NCBI GenBank assembly: GCA_026874595.1
Contig: CM049311.1
Span: forward strand, 54,005,676 to 54,069,675
DNA length: 64,000 nucleotides
Reading direction: 5' to 3'
From: Sipunculus nudus
Taxonomy: Eukaryota > Annelida > Sipuncula > Golfingiida > Sipunculidae
Of this stretch, positions 58,465 to 64,000 are shown piece by piece; positions within the stretch are counted from its first letter, which is position 1; every line of letters starts with the position of its first letter. The notes under the pieces are model-generated. The model was not told the origin of the DNA and did no database searches. It worked only from the letters and a program-made list of their open reading frames with translations. Position numbers and translations under genes: made by a program.

Positions 58465-60369
58465 TTATCCTATCTCACAAAGGCGGTACCGCCACCCCAT
58501 CTCACTCAGGCGACGACTTAACCCAGTCTCACTCAGGCGGTGACCCAACACCATCTCCCTTAGGCGATGACGACATCCAATCTCACTCAGGCGATGACCC
58601 AACCCCATCTCATTCAGGTGGTGACCACATCCCATCTCACTCAGGTGGTGACAACATCCCATCTCATTCAGGTGGTGACAACATCCCATCTCACTCAGGT
58701 GGTGACAACATCCCATCTCATTCAGGTGGTGACAACATCCCATCTCACCCAGGTGGTGACAACATCCCATCTCACTCAGGTGGTGACAACATCCCATCTC
58801 ACTCAGGTGGTGACAACAACCCATCTCACTCCGGCGCTGACAACATCCCATCTCATTCAGGTGGTGACAACATCCCATCTCATTCAGGTGGTGACAACAT
58901 CCCATCTCATTCAGGTGGTGACAACATCCCATCTCACTCAGGTGGTGACAACATTCCATCTCACTCAGGTGGTGACAACATTCCATCTCACTCAGGTGGT
59001 GACAACATTCCATCTCACTCAGGTGGTGACAACAACCCATCTCACTCCGGCGCTGACAACATCCCATCTCATTCAGGTGGTGACAACATCCCATCTCATT
59101 CAGGTGGTGACAACATCCCATCTCATTCAGGTGGTGACAACATCCCATCTCACTCAGGTGGTGACAACATTCCATCTCACTCAGGTGGTGACAACATTCC
59201 ATCTCACTCAGGTGGTGACAACATTCCATCTCACTCAGGTGGTGACAACAACCCATCTCACTCCGGCGCTGACAACATCCCATCTCATTCAGGTGGTGAC
59301 AACATCCCATCTCATTCAGGTGGTGACAACATCCCATTTCATTCAGGTGGTGACAACATCCCATCTCACTCAGGTGGTGACAACATTCCATCTCACTCAG
59401 GTGGTGACAACATCCCATCTCACTCAGGTGGTGACAACATCCCATCTCACTCAGGTGGTGACAACAACCCATCTCACTCCGGCGCTGACAACATCCCATC
59501 TCATTCAGGTGGTGACAACATCCCATCTCATTCAGGTGGTGACAACATCCCATCTCACTCAGGTGGTGACAACATCCCATCTCACTCAGGTGGTGACAAC
59601 ATCCCATCTCACTCAGGTGGTGACAACAACCCATCTCACTCCGGCGCTGACAACATCCCATCTCACTCAGGTGGTGACAACATCCCATCTCATTCAGGTG
59701 GTGACAACATCCCATCTCATTCAGGTGGTGACAACATCCCATCTCACTCAGGTGGTGACAACATCCCATCTCATTCAGGTGGTGACAACATCCCATCTCA
59801 TTCAGGTGGTGACAACATTCCATCTCATTCAGGTGGTGACAACATCCCATCTCACTCAGGTGGTGACAACAACCCATCTCACTCCGGCGCTGACAACATC
59901 CCATCTCACTCAGGTGGTGACAACATCCCATCTCATTCAGGTGGTGACAACACCCCATCTCACTCAGGTGGTGACAACATTCCATCTCATTCAGGTGGTG
60001 ACAACATCCCATCTCACTCAGGTGGTGACCACATCCCATCTCACCCAGGTGGTGACAACATCCCATCTCACTCAGGTGGTGACAACATCCCATCTCACTC
60101 AGGTGGTGACAACAACCCATCTCACTCCGGCGCTGACAACATCCCATCTCACTCAGGCGGTGACAACATCCCATCTCACTCAGGCGGTGACAACAACCCA
60201 TCTCACTCCGGCGCTGACAACATCCCATCTCACTCAGGTGGTGACAACAACCCATCTCACCCCGGCGCTGACAACATCCCATCTCACTCAGGCGGTGACA
60301 ACAACCCCTCTCACTCCTGCGACAACATCCCATCTCACTCCGGCGGTGACAACATCCCATTTCACTCAA
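58465..60369. repeat. 27-bp minisatellite with 216-bp higher-order repeats, about 70 copies
   Basis: The unit is GGTGACAACATCCCATCTCA plus CTCAGGT. A marked variant with CTCACTCCGGCGCTGACAAC occurs with CCGG at 58831, 59047, 59263, 59479, 59641, 59884, 60127, 60208 and 60262. The first three steps are exactly 216 (8 units), then 162, 243, 243, 81 and 54, all multiples of 27. The edges are more diverged than the core. Since 27 is 9 codons, both strands stay open: 634 codons on minus (repeat SEMGCCHHL) and 615 on plus (repeat TQVVTTSHL). The recurrent variants (ACT/ATT, TCC/TTC on plus; AGT/AAT, GGA/GAA on minus) change amino acids in both frames, so neither looks selected as protein. Confidence 0.97.
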
Positions 60370-60419
60370 TCAGAACGGGCATTATGTCTTAATTTATATT
60401 TTGCAACTAGATAAAATTT

Positions 60420-60560
60420 CTTTTCTCTTGACCTTAACTTTCTCTTCTCATGTATTCCCCACTAACTTTCCCTCATCATTAACCTCCCTCGTTAACATCT
60501 CCCTCATCGCTTTCCCCTAACCTCCCAGTTAACTCCCCTCCTCATTTTCTTAAATTTTCC
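60420..60560 (+). repeat. Pyrimidine-rich tract, degenerate
   Basis: About 140 bases of C/T-rich plus-strand sequence with recurring TAAC and CCCTCATC words next to the 27-bp array. It may be an old tandem repeat and could form triplex DNA. Confidence 0.45.
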
Positions 60561-61737
60561 CCATAAAGATTCATAGGGTTCGGTCAGGCGAGTGGACATT
60601 TTCATTCTATATTGTGTAAAACTAAATACTGTTGGAACTGTTTCTCATGCATTTGATAACCGATCGTGGACAGCAGAACTTTTTATGTTATGATACGTTT
60701 TCTTCATTCCAAATGTATGTACTGTATATAGTATATACTGTAAATTGTATAAAAAGATTTTGGAAATTTGTGTATATAAGAAATACAAGGCAAGAATAAA
60801 AAAAACATTTTTTTTCAGTAATCAAATGTCGGCGATTTTTTCTTTTTACTTTTCTGTATACATTTTCGATAGATATTTCATATGATCACGTGACAATACC
60901 ACACATCACAACAAAACGAAATATTATCGAAATTTTATTATCTTATTTTGTAGAAAGAAATGTTGGAACGACTAGAACCCACAATCGGTAAATAAATCAA
61001 ATAAATATTTTTAAAGCGCGTGGGTCCTGAGAAAATTTCGGCATAGGATCAATAAAAATCAAATACATGTTTTATGCGTGTCTTTCCAATGAATGGGGGG
61101 GGGGGGGGATAGTCAAATAGGTCGCATTTTTTACAATAAAACTTGAATGTTAAAAACTGTGTTTTTAAAACAGTATGCCTAAAAAACAATATAATAATAA
61201 TATATAACGTATATATAAATACGTGAAAACCACTGGGTTGATATATACCGATTTTAACAGAAAATACTTATTATCTCTGTACTTGTGACCCGCCTATTCT
61301 TAGGCCTTAACAGGCCCATAAATAAACATCGGTAAGAACAATACACAAGAAAGTAGGTCTATCTGAGATAACAAGAAAAATGATGACAGAAAGATACGCC
61401 TGAGAGGATTAACAAAATCAAGATTTACACAGCGAGTAGGATTGAACGTGGGCTTCTCTTTGATCATCCAGACACTCACGTCGTGCAGATTAGTACAGAC
61501 AAAACGAAAACTAGACAACCTTATAAACTACAGAATTCAAAATAGAGAACACTTAACCCACATGCAGTTAACTGTAAACAGAATGAAATACTGCACTTCA
61601 TATACCACATATAACTATACAAAAAAATACAAAATCCACACAAAACAAGAAGGAAAAAGAATGTACCATCTCTCATCCTAAAAACTATTACAGACAATAA
61701 AAAATACCTAAAACCACTGGTTATTGCGACAAAAAGA
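60561..61737. other. Anonymous AT-rich sequence
   Basis: No gene was recognised. A G14 run is at 61095-61108. Confidence 0.4.
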
Positions 61738-64000
61738 ACAAGGCCTACAGGCCTAATGCGAACCTGTGCATTGGGAAATTCAGTAGGTATAATGCTTCAA
61801 TACTGGCCCATTACTTTTCATGTGTATGAACAATGCAAGTACTAAACATTTTGAATAAGAAACAATTACACAAACATCACTGCTGAAATTCTGGCATGGG
61901 TGCACACAACACAAAAATGATTGTAGTTGGCACCACCAGTCTTGTATACAACAAAGCTATCAGAGATATATACATATGCCCAATTTCAGACTGATATATC
62001 AAACTCCTCCTGAGAAATAAGCAGGAACACACATTGTGCAAAAAATATAGTTGGTGGCACCACCAGTCTTGTATATGACAAAGCTATTCGATATGTATAA
62101 CTATGCCCAATTTCAGGCTGATTATATCAAATTCCTCTGTAGAAATAAGCAGGCACATACACTGTGCAAGTCATTGTAGGTGGCGACACCTGTCTTGTGA
62201 ACGAGAAAGCCATCAAAGACACATACAGGCCAAAATATCAGGCCACTACATCAAACTTACCTTGAGTCTGATGCATGGGGCTGACCAGGCTTAGGTGAGA
62301 AAGGCAGTTGCCCCAAGTGAACTGTGACAAATTGCCAGCTCAGGCTAATGCACTGAGTGAACTCATCACCTGCACCTGGCTAGACTGAGTGAACTTTTGA
62401 CCTGTACCTGGCTGCACTGAGTGAACTCTTGACCTATTGCATAATCTGACACAGTGGGCAGTCTGCCAATGCTATAAATAGAATGCAGCTACTGCATTGA
62501 GTGAACTACCTGACCTATACCTGGCTGCACTGAGTGAACTCTTGACCGCTTACCTAATCTGATACAGTTGGCAGTCTGCAAAAGCTATAAATAGATCCAT
62601 ACTGACCTTTGGCCTGTTGCCAAATCTGAAATAGTAGCCACATCATTGCATAAGCTCACAGATTGGCTCCACATGCAGCCCTGAGGGGCATGACACCCAT
62701 GAGGTGATCACATGATACTCATGAGATGATCACATGCTACCCATGAGGTGATCACATGCTGCCCATGAGGTGTTCACATGACACCCATGCGGTGATCACA
62801 TGCCTTGTGCTTGGCTGCACTGATTGAACTCTTGACCTATATCTGGCTGCACTGAATGAACTCTTGATCTGTTGCCAAATCTGAAACAGTCGGCAGTTTT
62901 TCAACCTATTTAATGATACAGACACAATCTTTGCCTGTTGGTAAATCTGTTTACACATTCTGAAAGACTTTGGCTATATGCTTTTTTTTTCAAGCTGACA
63001 TATTCATAAACTTTTTACTAAAAATATCTATAATAATAAAAGATGCAGTCCTTTCATTGTTAAAGGTCCAATAATTCTGCCAAAAATCATTCAAGTAAAC
63101 TTGAACAAAGGCCACCTAAACAATTTTGTAGAACAACACTATCGAGTTCTCAGTTTGAAATAAACATAATAATGGCCAAAAGACCAACTTAAGCTTTTCA
63201 AGACTCAACCAAAAATCAACAAACTCAATCTATTCTTATATGATTGAAAGAACCATGTCCTAGAATAATTCTTTTGAAAAATTGAACGATTCAACTTGAC
63301 AGTTTCATCTTAAACATTATAAGCTGAAAGAGGCTAAAGTTATGACTTTTTGCCCATAAAAAACAGGTCAATGTAGGTGGCACCAAAAAATCTGCAACTT
63401 CAAATAAGAGTCATATGCCAACATTTGCACAATTCTTGGTAATGCTGGGTTCGGTCATTTCTGAGATTACTATGTCAGTATTCTTACTCGGCCAAATGAC
63501 TAAGTTCAAATTTGTGTAACTCCGCTAATATTCATCAAATGCAAACCATTTGAACAAACTTGAGAAAGCTTGCCTCTGGGTTCATTTCTGTAAAATATTG
63601 AACAATTTGGCTGGACTGTTTACAAGAAGAAGATTTTTAGAGGTTTTTCAGCCTTTTCCCTATAAAATTCAAGTTAATGCAGATAACAAAAAAATTAGCT
63701 GAATCCCACAACATATAATATGTGACAAATTATGGCATAAAATCTGGGGATGGTAGCTGCTGCTATTCCTGAGAAATTATGGGTTAATCTACAGATGACC
63801 AATGACCCCAGTACAAAAAAGGTCAATGCAAGTGGCGCCACCAATACCTGAATTTCATATATGACTCATGTGACCAACACTTGCACGTAATTTGGTGATG
63901 ATAGCTCAGGCTGTTTCTGAGATTGTCATTTTAGGATGCCTTTTTGGACAGATGACTTAGTTCAACTTCCTGTAACTCGGCCAAAATTCACCCAACTTTA
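61738..64000 (+). repeat. Composite dispersed repeat, copy 2, cut by window edge
   Basis: Same orientation and same module order as 21053-23521: head (AAGGCCTACAGGCCTAATGC), GTGGCACCACC-core modules, GAGTGAACTCTTGACC tandem, TTGAACAAACTTGAGAAAG modules, and AGTGGCGCCACC at 63831-63842 in the same place as the palindrome of copy 1. It differs by the 22-bp tandem insert below and by an earlier CATTGCATAAGCTCACAG phrase at 62643. The tail is beyond the window. Confidence 0.7.
62692..62803. repeat. 22-bp minisatellite, about 5 copies
   Basis: The unit is ACCCATGAGGTGATCACATG plus CT. Each carries the palindrome GTGATCAC, with three units substituted. It is present in copy 2 of the composite repeat and absent from copy 1. 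Confidence 0.85.

Noticed and set aside
58465-60414. Open frames of 634 (minus) and 615 (plus) codons as genes
   Set aside because: The 27-bp period is a multiple of three, so frames without a stop in one unit stay open automatically. The common variants are amino-acid changing in both frames and no splice, signal or domain feature supports either.
61435-61500. tRNA-like sequence on the minus strand (GTTCAATCCTACTCGCTG end)
   Set aside because: Only the B-box-like end resembles a tRNA. No A box at the right distance and no stems.

Overview
This window looks like eukaryotic, intron-rich and repeat-rich DNA, most likely from a marine mollusc and probably a bivalve. The support is indirect: AT-rich non-coding DNA, many long (AT)n microsatellites, three long minisatellites, tRNA-derived SINEs, and dispersed repeats that end in GACGGACGACG...GCATAAGCTCAC or contain GACCTTGACC/TTTGACCT phrases, a style I associate with bivalve genomes. 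There are no operons, ribosome-binding sites or dense ORFs, and most open frames are chance products of low-complexity sequence.

Left part (1-19.8 kb). A dead non-LTR retrotransposon fragment runs in from the left edge. The best gene is on the minus strand: the first two coding exons of a Notum-type Wnt palmitoleoyl carboxylesterase, exon 1 at 19214-18946 and exon 2 at 9160-9108. They are joined by a 9.8-kb intron with consensus GT-AG borders and a matching phase, and the catalytic exons would lie left of base 1. A probable 5'UTR splice acceptor sits at 19714. Also on the minus strand, at 5952-5781, is what looks like the last exon of a single-domain von Willebrand C (SVWC/La1-like) secreted protein. 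It would be nested in Notum intron 2 if Notum continues to the left. Intron 1 carries a tRNA-type SINE, a 1.93-kb terminal-inverted-repeat element with TA target duplication, and a 0.93-kb pogo/Tigger-like element.

Middle (19.8-49 kb). This is mostly dispersed repeats: a 2.5-kb composite repeat with a second copy at the right end of the window, a tRNA-Ser/Leu-like SINE with an (AT)n tail, and a 280-bp dimeric tandem array built around the perfect palindrome GGTGGCGCCACC. There are many (AT)n tracts. A paired TCF/LEF-type site lies 15 kb upstream of Notum. One small two-exon secreted-peptide candidate sits at 38.6-39.1 kb, and a few promoter-like motif groups are present.

Right part (49-64 kb). 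A 5.15-kb degenerate 23-bp minisatellite with higher-order duplications is followed by a GC-richer unique stretch, a 1.9-kb 27-bp minisatellite with 216-bp higher-order repeats (open on both strands but showing no sign of coding selection), and the second copy of the composite repeat, cut by the window edge.
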